64,000 bases of DNA from Brachycybe producta. Lineage: Eukaryota > Arthropoda > Diplopoda > Playtdesmida > Andrognathidae. How positions within the stretch are numbered: position 1 is the stretch's first letter; every line of letters begins with the position of its first letter. Location: positions 4,349,996 through 4,413,995 of the forward strand of contig JAUPFP010000010.1 in assembly GCA_036925085.1 (NCBI GenBank), written 5' to 3'. A program made the position numbers and the translations under genes. This document shows, piece by piece, positions 55,661 through 64,000 of the stretch. The notes below the pieces were generated by a model. That model did not search any database and was not told the origin of the DNA. It worked only from the letters and a program-made list of their open reading frames with translations.

Positions 55661-58600
55661 ATGGATGCTCACCCACGACTAACTGGGACCGCCCGGAGGG
55701 CTCTTCTGCACTCCAGGGGAAGCATATATCCATCAGCATTGTGGAGGGCCTATGCAACATCACAGACATACGATCCACAATACGCCGCATCATCACGTGT
55801 GGCTGTCCCACTCGGACCCACCATGGATCCAGTTATTCAACCTGGGACCTGGTGGGTGCCACGAAGTGGCGGCACCCAAAGTAATGATGTGCATCAACAG
55901 TCTACACGGCGCACGGCTCGGTCCACAAACAATAGTACATTTCGACGCCTAATGTCGTCCACATGTTACTCCAGATATCAACAGGAGCGATCTCCGCTAC
56001 TACCAGATCCACTTCCCACACAGTCGTGTGATGGTTGCAAACTCAACACCATCATGCATCAACTTAATGAATTAAAAATACAGATCACTCACATGATGAT
56101 TATTCATAATGACACCCAACTGTCGCCTGCGCCACCACTACCGACTACATGTACTACAACACCACAATATCGCCAATATCGTAGCGAATCAGACAATTCT
56201 CCGCCGTACGCTGTCGGGAACCGAGAGCCGTACGAGCCCTGCTACGATTCATACTACAGACGACATGTACCAGGTCCATATACGATACCTGAAGAGCGCG
56301 CGTACTATGTACCGCGCTATACAAACTATGAGCGTACAGAACATCAGTACGCGCACCCGACCTACGATTTCACAAGGGAGGCCTCCGATACGGACCACCG
56401 TAGTGTGGTCATGGTACTGGACATGCCTCCTGAGACAACCAATTATGACAGAGCACCGGCCGGCATGCCAATAATGATGGTCGACTACATCCCGGAGTTA
56501 ACTTGGGGAATGGATGACCTAACTACCTGGCATGGTACCCTTGAGGTCATCAACCTCGCCACCGCCGCCTTGGGTTGCACCGCCAATGAGGTGGTCGCCA
56601 TCTTGGCTCCAGGTGGTGGGACTTCACTCCAAGGGCGCCCTTGTTGCCGCCGGATGCTGAAAGACCTATATAGACAACTGAAGAATACTTGCATGCCTCA
56701 AGAGATCGGAGATCATAGTGTCAGTGATGACAGTCCGAAGATCACTGTCACTATCAATGGCAAAGAGGTCCGCATGCTCGTAGACACCGGAGCTCATGGT
56801 AGTGTAATATCCAAGGCACTTGCCAAGCAGCTCCAACTCAACATCAAGCCTATGGCTCATCCGCCAAGGATTGAGGGAGTTGGAGGAAACACCATCGCCG
56901 TGGCAGGGCAAGTCTCCGCTACAGTGGAAATTGCCAAACAATCCGCCACGGGCCGCCTGCTGGTTATCACTGGCCCACCCGACGCCATCTTAGGCCGAGA
57001 CCTGGGTAGGGCACTGAAGCTCCTTGTGTCTATGCAGACCAATAAAGTTTACTTAGAGGACGACCTCTTTGAATCAGCACTCCGAAGGCAGAGTATTCAG
57101 GCGTACGTCAAGAGTGCTCTGGAAGAAATCACGCCAGCCACTCTTGGGGAGTCGGACACCGCTCCCATTGAAGTCAAGCTTATGCAGCAACCAAACGAAT
57201 ACCTAGTAGTCAAAGGGCTAACGCAGCTCACTGGCCATGGGACAACACTAGTGGAGGTAGAGGCCTCTGGGATCCTCACAGATCAGGATCTTTTCGTGGT
57301 CTCTCCTGACGAGAAGCTACGTGCCTCGAGGGGGGTCTGGGTGGCCCCCGGCATTATGCAAGGCCGTAATAGCAACAGCTTCCTAGTCGAGGTCCTGAAC
57401 ACCACTATGGGGCCATTGACCCTGGCCTCCGGCGAAGTGATAGCCCATGTACAAAAAGACTACTGTTGCGAAACGGTTGAAGTAAAGACCACTTCAAACG
57501 CTGACCCGATCATGACAAAAGAGTCAGGCGCTAAATTCGATGAAGCAATGCAACTCGGGCCTCGATTACGTAATGGCCAGAGGCGCATTCTAATGGATCT
57601 TTTGAGATCCTATCGAGATGTCTTCGCGCTAGAAACGTCGGAACTTGGATGTACCAACCTCACGGAACACCGAATCGATACTGGCGATCATGTACCCGTG
57701 CGGGAACCCCTCCGAAGGAGTGGCCCCGAGCAGCGGGAGATCATCCGGAAGACAGTTGAGGAGATGCTCAAATCCGGAGTAGCCAGCGAATCCAAGTCTC
57801 CTTATGCTTCAGCAGTAGTCCTGGTGAAGAAGAAGGATGGACAATGGCGTTTCTGCGTTGACTATAGACGCCTGAACGATATCACCAAACCAGACAATTA
57901 CCCACTACCCCGAATCGATGATGCTTTAGACTCGCTTCGTGGGTCGAGAATCTTCGCGACCCTCGACATGATCTCCGGCTATTGGCAATTTGAGGTCGCC
58001 AAAGAGGATAGGGAGAAGACCGCGTTCATCACACCAGGTGGGCTGTTCGAATTCAATCGGATGCCCTTTGGTCTGCGTAACGCTCCTGCTACCATGCAGC
58101 GTGCCCTGGATATCCTTTTGGCTGGCCACAAATGGGAGACTTGTCTAGTCTACCTAGACGACATCATCGTATTCGGCGCGACTTTTGAACAATTTATGGA
58201 AAGGCTGGACTGCGTCCTAGGACTCCTAAGAGAGGCGGGGTTGAAGCTTCACCCCGAAAAGAGCTTCTTCGGCTACGACGAAGTCCTCTACCTGGGACAC
58301 ATCATCTCCAAAGACGGAGTGCGTCCAGACCCGAGGAAAGTGGTTGCCATCTCCGACTTAGCGGCGCCTACTAATGTCAAGGAGGTGAAGCGATTTCTGG
58401 GCATGGCCGGTTTCTACCGGCGATTTATTGTTAACTTTGCCCACATCGCTAAACCACTCACGGATATGACCAAAAAGGGGCTGCCCTTTTTATGGACGAT
58501 CGACAGAGAGGCAGCATTTACTCTGTTAAAGACTAAACTTGTCACCGCGCCAATATTGGCCATTTACGACCCGGATGCCGAAATCAAAATGCACACCGAC

Positions 58601-60349
58601 GCCTCTGCTTACGGCATCGGAGCTATCCTCTACCAACAGTCACCATCTAAGGAACTGCAGATCCTGGGTGGTGTCTCTCGAGTGCTCCGAGACGCCGAAT
58701 TAAACTATTCAACAACAGATAAAGAGTGCCTCGCAGTGGTGTATGGCATCGTCAAGTTTAGACCTTATCTCTTTAACAAAGCCTTTGTCATCGTCACCGA
58801 CCATCATGCACTGTGCTACTTAAAAACCGCACAGCGACTCCAGGGACGCCTGGGCCGCTGGCAGCTACTGCTCCAGGAATACGACTACACCGTAGTCTAC
58901 AAAGCCGGCATCACTCACGTGGATGCAGATTGCATTTCACGGAGTCCGGTGGACGTTCCTGAGGACTGGAAGCTGCAGGCTACCCCAGATGACCTCGACG
59001 ACAGCGTGGTTTACGCAGTCACTTTGCGTTGGGATTGGTCGGTTGAACAGACAAGAGACCCGAACGTGACACAGATTAAGACCGAACTTCGCAACAATCC
59101 AAGTACCGAGCTTCACCATACCTATGTCATCATAGACGAGGTTTTGTGTGCCCTTGTCTACCAGGGCAGCGTCACACCCAAGCTCGTGACGGTGGTACCC
59201 AAACATCTGGTACCCGAAGTTCTGAGACTTCTACACGATAGTCCTGAAGCCGGACATTTCGGCCAGGATAAGACATTAGAAAAGGTGTGCCAACGGTTCT
59301 TTTGGCCAACCTGGAAGCAGGATACCATCGAGTATGTGCGCACGTGCGAGATATGCCAAAAGTGCAAGACACCACAGTCCAAGCTGCCCGGGTTCCTCCA
59401 TGAAATGGAAGTTGGAGACCCAGGTGAATGCTGGGGAATCGATTACATCGGTCCCCTGCCAAAGTCACTGGGTGGTGTCAAGCATATCATCCTGGCAGTG
59501 GATTACGCCACCAGATTCTGTTTCGCACGAGCTGTGCACAGCCAGTCGGCCAAAACAACTAAGAATTTCCTCCAAGATACGATCGTGTATCTTATCGGGA
59601 TGCCCAGGAGGATAATCACCGACCGGGGAACACCTTTTACAGCTAAAGACACACAAGCGCTGTGTGACGAGCTAGGAATAAAGCACGCCACCACGACAGC
59701 GTACTTTCCGCAAGGAGACGGTCTTGCGGAAAGGACCAACAAAACTATAATGCAGACCGTCAAGAGACTCCTGACGCCTGAAAAAGGACAGCGGGATTGG
59801 TATTTCCATCTCCAAGCCGCCACCTTCGCTTACAACACCGCGACCCATACGTCGACGAAGTTCTCGCCATACCGCTTAATGTTTGGAAGAGAGGCCCGAC
59901 TACGAATCGACAACCGGGCACCTCTCCTACCGAAGGTTATGGATTCAAACCCTGCAGCACCTTCTGTGGTTGCCACGGAAGAGGTCGAAATCGCAAGGGC
60001 CAACCTGCACGAGGCCCATTTGCGACAGAAGAAGTACTATGACGCAAGACGAAAAACTCCACACACGTATAAAATCGGAGACCCAGTACTCGTTCGAGAT
60101 CAACGCATCGTGCCTGATGAGACCAAGAAACTACGTTACTCGTACAGGGATGGTTACACGGTAACCAAAATCATCAGCGACACGGTGCTCGAGCTGGAGC
60201 ACGAAGATACGTTTGGAAGATTGATTCGAGACACGGTGAACATTGTACATATCAAGCCAAAACAACTGAGGACAGTTGTTCAAGGGTTGGAGGGGGAAGA
60301 CAAATCCAGCTCCCCACAACAAGAGGAACCTACCTCCTCACCACAATAA
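55661..60349 (+). CDS. pol: Pol polyprotein: PR-RT-RNase H-integrase (1562 aa), intact
   Basis: Copies RNA to DNA and integrates it. The frame is open from 55562, but ATG 55661 aligns with the gag ATG of element 1 and is preferred. Residues 1 to about 300 are Tyr/Arg/Pro-rich, vaguely like the start of element 1 Gag, but without capsid domain or CCHC. Protease catalytic DTGAH begins at 375, ILGRDLG near 448. RT is at about 690-870 with LDMISGYWQFEV, MPFGLRNAPATMQR and catalytic YLDD at 831-834. RNase H follows with HTDAS (Asp 980) and DKECLAVVYG. Integrase has HHCC zinc residues H1192, H1199, C1229, C1232 and catalytic D1261, D1321, E1357 (35 residues between the last two). The C-terminus is basic. 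This domain order defines Ty3/gypsy. It stops 325 bp before the first recognisable start region of ORF3. Confidence 0.93.
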   Translation: MDAHPRLTGTARRALLHSRGSIYPSALWRAYATSQTYDPQYAASSRVAVPLGPTMDPVIQPGTWWVPRSGGTQSNDVHQQSTRRTARSTNNSTFRRLMSSTCYSRYQQERSPLLPDPLPTQSCDGCKLNTIMHQLNELKIQITHMMIIHNDTQLSPAPPLPTTCTTTPQYRQYRSESDNSPPYAVGNREPYEPCYDSYYRRHVPGPYTIPEERAYYVPRYTNYERTEHQYAHPTYDFTREASDTDHRSVVMVLDMPPETTNYDRAPAGMPIMMVDYIPELTWGMDDLTTWHGTLEVINLATAALGCTANEVVAILAPGGGTSLQGRPCCRRMLKDLYRQLKNTCMPQEIGDHSVSDDSPKITVTINGKEVRMLVDTGAHGSVISKALAKQLQLNIKPMAHPPRIEGVGGNTIAVAGQVSATVEIAKQSATGRLLVITGPPDAILGRDLGRALKLLVSMQTNKVYLEDDLFESALRRQSIQAYVKSALEEITPATLGESDTAPIEVKLMQQPNEYLVVKGLTQLTGHGTTLVEVEASGILTDQDLFVVSPDEKLRASRGVWVAPGIMQGRNSNSFLVEVLNTTMGPLTLASGEVIAHVQKDYCCETVEVKTTSNADPIMTKESGAKFDEAMQLGPRLRNGQRRILMDLLRSYRDVFALETSELGCTNLTEHRIDTGDHVPVREPLRRSGPEQREIIRKTVEEMLKSGVASESKSPYASAVVLVKKKDGQWRFCVDYRRLNDITKPDNYPLPRIDDALDSLRGSRIFATLDMISGYWQFEVAKEDREKTAFITPGGLFEFNRMPFGLRNAPATMQRALDILLAGHKWETCLVYLDDIIVFGATFEQFMERLDCVLGLLREAGLKLHPEKSFFGYDEVLYLGHIISKDGVRPDPRKVVAISDLAAPTNVKEVKRFLGMAGFYRRFIVNFAHIAKPLTDMTKKGLPFLWTIDREAAFTLLKTKLVTAPILAIYDPDAEIKMHTDASAYGIGAILYQQSPSKELQILGGVSRVLRDAELNYSTTDKECLAVVYGIVKFRPYLFNKAFVIVTDHHALCYLKTAQRLQGRLGRWQLLLQEYDYTVVYKAGITHVDADCISRSPVDVPEDWKLQATPDDLDDSVVYAVTLRWDWSVEQTRDPNVTQIKTELRNNPSTELHHTYVIIDEVLCALVYQGSVTPKLVTVVPKHLVPEVLRLLHDSPEAGHFGQDKTLEKVCQRFFWPTWKQDTIEYVRTCEICQKCKTPQSKLPGFLHEMEVGDPGECWGIDYIGPLPKSLGGVKHIILAVDYATRFCFARAVHSQSAKTTKNFLQDTIVYLIGMPRRIITDRGTPFTAKDTQALCDELGIKHATTTAYFPQGDGLAERTNKTIMQTVKRLLTPEKGQRDWYFHLQAATFAYNTATHTSTKFSPYRLMFGREARLRIDNRAPLLPKVMDSNPAAPSVVATEEVEIARANLHEAHLRQKKYYDARRKTPHTYKIGDPVLVRDQRIVPDETKKLRYSYRDGYTVTKIISDTVLELEHEDTFGRLIRDTVNIVHIKPKQLRTVVQGLEGEDKSSSPQQEEPTSSPQ

Positions 60350-60719
60350 ACCAATAACCCTATCAACAACCCATACAACCTAAATTTTTTCTTTTGGTTG
60401 TTTATATCATCACATTGGTCACTTGCTGACACACACCAATATAAACAAACAACAACGTGTGTGACCACAAACATTCACACACCCCTGCTCACATTTCACC
60501 ACTCGAATCTGATTCCAATGGGGAAACTTTCGTACACTGCGTTTGGGGACCAGGTCGTCTGACAACAATAACAAACAATAGTGGAAGAACGGCGTTTAAT
60601 ACTCAGAAACCGACACCCCGCGAGCCTCCAATAACAAACAAATTGGGTGGCTTATTGGAGTTCCAGCCAGCTTCGTGGAATTATATGATTTCCATGGGAC
60701 CCTGGAATTTCACACCTCG
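60350..60719 (+). other. Spacer between pol and ORF3
   Basis: Overlapping short open frames in two registers, none with family support. The element 1 and 3 pre-ORF3 hairpin is not found here. Confidence 0.5.
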
Positions 60720-61697
60720 ATGGGGAAGTCGGGAAACACACAAGTATATAGCCAACGCCAGGCTGGTCACCAGCACTTCGGAAACAATTCTGGAAGAACA
60801 AGGATGTCACAGTGCAACGAAACAACGGGAAGCCAGGACGATGCCATCCCTGACCCATCTACTAGGATGGACTCGGATGACACGACAACGCAGCAACTCG
60901 GCATCGAGGAAGTCGGGGACGACACAGCGCGCGCCGTCGACCTAACGACGTCAACTGCCTCGTCTCGCCATATCGCCGCAGCCTCAGCAACCCCCGTACT
61001 AACTTTGCCGCAAGTGACACAACCTTTTCGCATACCAACAGTCACTACCAGGAGACTACCGGTATATCGACCGCTTCGTCAGGAAGCACGATGTGAAAGA
61101 CTGCTAAATAATTGCTGGGCACTCTGGCAACGACAGGTGCGGCCCGCGAACACCTATTACATCGGTCACTATGACCTGATGGAGGGATTTCCGCGCATCT
61201 ACATACCGGAGGAAGGGCGCTACGTTGTAGGAATGTCATACTACCTGCAACTCTCTATGGCCGTCTTAACTCCGTCCACCCGGTACATCGAAATATACCA
61301 GTTTGCCGAGCAGCCCATCACTCCAGCATTGGGCGCCCTTCAGCAGGCTTTCTTTAACAGTCTCCTGGGAGTCCCACTTAACGGAGCATACAGCATTGCC
61401 CGAATGATCGTTTGGAGGACCCGCGCCACTTACCAGGCCGCCATCCTGTGGGACGCCGTTTACGGTGTCCTCACCGGGCAACCACCGGCCCGACTGATCA
61501 CCGCCGACGCCACCGTCCACCGAAGTTTCATGGAAAGTCTCCGGGGCTTCGACAACGGATGGATCGTCGCCGCCTGGGAATCCTATCATCCCTGGCTGCG
61601 GAGCCACCTCCTCCACTCACCGTCAGACCCCCTACAAGCACTTCACGGATATGTCTCTGCATGTACATGTGCATGCAATCAACCGACGTGGGTATAG
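60720..61697 (+). CDS. ORF3 of element 2 (325 aa from ATG 60720), conserved domain of unknown function
   Basis: The frame is open from 60675 with no ATG before 60720; ATG 60804 is another possible start. Residues 1-110 are Ser/Thr/Asp-rich and disordered-looking, much shorter than in element 1 and without the long Pro-rich part. From about 126 to 300 it matches the element 1 ORF3 C-terminal domain: RLLNN-W--WQR-VR-ANT-Y-GH, EGFPR, RYVVGMS, AILWDAVYGVLTG. No membrane span or signal peptide. It lies where env would be in an errantivirus-like element but shows no envelope feature. Presence in both partner elements, with the domain kept and the N-terminus swapped, indicates a needed role for the family. 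Function unknown. Confidence 0.8.
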   Translation: MGKSGNTQVYSQRQAGHQHFGNNSGRTRMSQCNETTGSQDDAIPDPSTRMDSDDTTTQQLGIEEVGDDTARAVDLTTSTASSRHIAAASATPVLTLPQVTQPFRIPTVTTRRLPVYRPLRQEARCERLLNNCWALWQRQVRPANTYYIGHYDLMEGFPRIYIPEEGRYVVGMSYYLQLSMAVLTPSTRYIEIYQFAEQPITPALGALQQAFFNSLLGVPLNGAYSIARMIVWRTRATYQAAILWDAVYGVLTGQPPARLITADATVHRSFMESLRGFDNGWIVAAWESYHPWLRSHLLHSPSDPLQALHGYVSACTCACNQPTWV

Positions 61698-62039
61698 ATT
61701 AGAAAACCGTGTGGTCACCGCCCATTGGGGTGGTGAGCTCGAAAAATATAAAAAAAAAAAAAAGAAAAGAATTCTGTTATAACTGCTTTATGTATAAATA
61801 AGTATTTCTTGTAAATTTCCATAGGAACTCGCCACTCAGCGAGTATTAATTGTGTTTGCCTTTTTATTTTCAGAATTTGCATTTTCAAAGGGCGCTGACA
61901 CTTCGGTGCCAGTGCCTTTCCATAACCACCTCTGTACACGGTAAGTCCTCAGCCACCCATGTCTCCCCGCTGCGTAACTTGAAAACCTTCCACCCTTGGC
62001 TGGAGTACGAGGACGTACTCCAAGCAAAGTTGGAGGGTA
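61698..62039 (+). promoter_or_regulatory. Structured 3' UTR of element 2
   Basis: Stem TCACCGCCC/GGGTGGTGA with an ATTG loop (61715-61736), stem CTCGC/GCGAG (61828-61843), acceptor-like TTTATTTTCAG ending 61874, and donor-like CACG|GTAAGT at 61937-61946. From about 61888 on nearly the same as element 1. Confidence 0.6.
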
Positions 62040-62727
62040 TGTAACACCCTGTAAATCGTGATCCCGCCAAAACCATAGCCTGGGGGGTAAACAACTCTCA
62101 ACCGTCCCTCCCTCCTCTCTGACTCACCTTTCTGACTCATGCCCAAGTGGCGGATTGATACATAAAGGACCATGGTCACTTGGACCTGGTTACACCTCGC
62201 AGGTGTACACGGGTCCAAGGTATAAAAGGACCATGTTCCTCTTTGTTAAGTAGTTCTTTCCTTTGCCTGTTTTTGAGATAAATTCCAAATCATGGGCCTG
62301 AGGATTCACCGTTAGTATTTTACTATTCACCCTTGTATCTGTACTTCTTACAAGGAATGAATAAAAGTGTTGTAACAAGAAGTAGCGTTGTCTCTATGTC
62401 TTTATGTTAATAACTTCTCTTCAGAGGCCGGAGGTTTCATAGGGCAGGAGCTATACGATTCTCAGCAGCTACAACATCTTCTCTAGTCGGAATACCGATG
62501 GAGAAGATGTATATCAGCATCAACCGGAAGAGAGAGAGATGGCCGCCACTCTCCTGCATCGATTACACCCCCATGCAGAAGAGTGACTACAATCTATCTC
62601 CATCCAGCTCTCTCTACAGCTCGGATCTTCTCTGTGCAGGTGTCATACTGCTCAGAGAAGAAACGAAAAGTAGAAAATGTCATCTAAAGGTTGGTAATAA
62701 AATATTGGTTGATGTCAAAAGCTCACA
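62040..62727 (+). repeat. 3' LTR of element 2
   Basis: 688 bp, TGTAACACCC to GCTCACA; differs from the 5' LTR at about 62147 (T against C) and about 62635 (T against G). Confidence 0.95.
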
Positions 62728-62776
62728 ATATATATAATTATATATACATATATATTATATTTATATATATAATATC

Positions 62777-63190
62777 CCAGGTCTGTGTATCTGTCTGTCT
62801 GTCTGAAATAACGCTGTACAACCATTGAAGCACATCGGAATTTATATAAATTTAAATAAATGAAGAAATGAACAGCTTTTTTTTTTCTCAAGGTCAACTA
62901 TATGTTGCACCCTTCCCATCCAAGAACCCCATGATATTAAATTGGAGAGGGGGAAAGGTTGGATGGAAAGTGTAGAAGGGGGGGGGGGGGGGGCGAGAGA
63001 GAAACGTGGAGGGAGGAAAAGTGGGAGGGGGTGACTGAAATTGAAATGAAATTAGTAAAAAAAAAAAAAAAACGACGCGCATGCGCACATCAGAGAAAAT
63101 GAAAAACACATTTTCTATTTCAAATATAAAAAGGGGAGGGGATAATAGTTGCAAAATTAAACTACAGTTTATCACAGGCAATTGTGCCAT
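62777..63190 (+). mobile_element. Helitron-like fragment H4
   Basis: Plus-orientation 5' part: TCTGTCTGTCTG..., ACGCTGTACAACCATTGAAGCACATCGG, CCAAGAACCCCATGATATTAAATTGGAGAGG, GA/G-rich body, then AGTTTATCACAGGCAATTGTGCC. Same family as H1-H3; lacks the CTAG end. Confidence 0.55.
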
Positions 63191-64000
63191 AAAAACAATT
63201 AACCCTAATGGAACATTTTCCTTAAAACCATTTACCCTAATAGAACATTTGCCCTAAAACCATTGCCCTAAAACTATTTGCCCTCAAGGAACACTTGCCC
63301 TAAAACCATTTACCCTAAAACTATTTACTCTAATAGAACATTTGCTCTAAAACAACTTGCCCTAAAACCACTTGCCCTTAAAAACATTTGCCCTAAAACT
63401 ATTTGCCCTCAAAGAACATATGCCCTAAAACCAATTACTGTATATTTAGACTACTCATTAGGGGAACATCTCCTTAGGGCAAATGTTTTTTTAGGGCAAA
63501 TGTCCCTTTAGGGCAAATGTCCCTTTAGGGCAAATGTCCCTTTAGGGCAAATGTCTTTTTAGGGCAAATGTCTTTTTAGGGCAAATGTCTTTTTAGGGCA
63601 AATGTCTTTTTAGGGCAAATGTCTTTTTAGGGCAAATGTCTTTTTAGGGCAAATGTCTTTTTAGGGCAAATGTCTTTTTAGGGCAAATGTCTTTTTAGGG
63701 CAAAATGTCTTTTTAGGGCAAAATGTCTTTTTAGGGCAAATGTCTTTTTAGGGCAATATCTCCCTTTAGGGCAATATCTCCCTTTAGGGCAATATCTCCC
63801 TTTAGGGCAATATCTCCCTTTAGGGCAATATCTCCCTTTAGGGCAATATCTCCCTTTAGGGCAATATCTCCCTTTAGGGCAATATCTCCCTTTAGGGCAT
63901 TATCTCCCTTTAGGGCAATATCTCCCTTTAGGGCAATATCTCCCTTTAGGGCAATATCTCCCTTTAGGGCAATATCTCCCTTTAGGGCAATATCTCCCTT
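63191..64000. repeat. TTTAGGGCAA minisatellite with inverted leader
   Basis: 63191-63440 has about 14 irregular units on the opposite strand (TTTGCCCTAAAACCA type). From about 63473 to the end: a 17-bp unit (TTTTTAGGGCAAATGTC) then an 18-bp unit (TTTAGGGCAATATCTCCC) in tandem. The array runs beyond the window. Confidence 0.92.

Larger units (their letters stand above)
52650..62727 (+). mobile_element. Element 2: complete Pol-type LTR retrotransposon without capsid (10,078 bp)
   Basis: Two 688-bp LTRs that differ at only two positions that I can see. ATATA stands on both sides (52645-52649, 62728-62732), although in AT-rich DNA. It encodes PR-RT-RNase H-integrase in one open frame and a downstream ORF3. 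No Gag capsid domain or CCHC knuckle. LTRs, primer site, leader to about 55260 and 3' tail from about 61888 nearly equal element 1, while the coding parts are homologous but clearly diverged. Confidence 0.93.

Noticed and set aside
60457-60945. 162-codon open frame overlapping the start of ORF3 in element 2
   Set aside because: No counterpart in element 1 and it overlaps the conserved ORF3 frame; probably chance.
63473-64000. Telomere or interstitial telomeric repeat
   Set aside because: TTAGGG occurs only as part of a 17/18-bp unit and never as tandem TTAGGG or TTAGG.

Overview
This is a eukaryotic, very repeat-rich window, most consistent with an intronic part of an invertebrate genome (possibly an arthropod or mollusc; I cannot fix the phylum). 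The only host gene I can support is a neurexin on the minus strand. Two coding exons, 24995-24695 and 21993-21658, join in phase across a 2.7 kb GT-AG intron and encode the third LNS/laminin-G domain and the second EGF repeat of an alpha-neurexin. I found no neighbouring exons, so most of the window is probably neurexin intron filled with transposons.

The window is dominated by one Ty3/gypsy-like LTR retrotransposon lineage with 688-bp LTRs and a tRNA-Ala-type primer site. Element 1 (1-9814, its 5' LTR cut by the window edge) encodes an intact Gag-protease (2671-5052) and an intact downstream ORF3 (6547-8724), but no reverse transcriptase, RNase H or integrase. Element 2 (52650-62727, complete) encodes an intact protease-RT-RNase H-integrase polyprotein (55661-60349) and a related ORF3 (about 60720-61697), but no capsid or zinc knuckle. 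Both carry almost the same LTRs, primer site, 5' leader and 3' tail, while their proteins are clearly diverged. Element 3 (29053-35714) is an older, decayed, 3'-truncated copy. It has the same Gag-PR then ORF3 layout as element 1 and lacks pol at the same point. Together they look like a two-component (split-genome) LTR retrotransposon with segment-like shared termini. This is the most interesting thing in the window. The competing explanation is two deletion derivatives that both depend on an unseen full-length master.

Region by region. 1-9.8 kb: element 1. 9.8-14.7 kb: MITEs and a large foldback whose arms hold an alternating purine-pyrimidine 30-bp minisatellite, with a solo LTR in the left arm. 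15.1-18.3 kb: a broken RTE-like LINE. 18.65-20.2 kb: a giant palindrome built from the 3' end of a Tc1-like transposon. 20.4-25.0 kb: a solo LTR inside a MITE, then the neurexin exons with GA-rich and foldback repeats in the intron. 25-29 kb: palindromes and two tandem Helitron-like elements. 29-35.7 kb: element 3. 35.7-43.2 kb: nested MITEs, solo LTRs, a fragment of an unassigned DNA transposon, a Helitron end and a second Tc1-like copy. 43.2-49.1 kb: CR1/Jockey-type LINE pieces, TA arrays and LTR fragments. 49.1-52.5 kb: a DNA transposon with about 310-bp terminal inverted repeats and a twice-frameshifted transposase. 52.65-62.7 kb: element 2. 62.8-64 kb: a Helitron fragment and a TTTAGGGCAA minisatellite that runs off the end.

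No tRNA, rRNA, CRISPR or bacterial-type features were seen. All coordinates of repeat edges were judged by eye.
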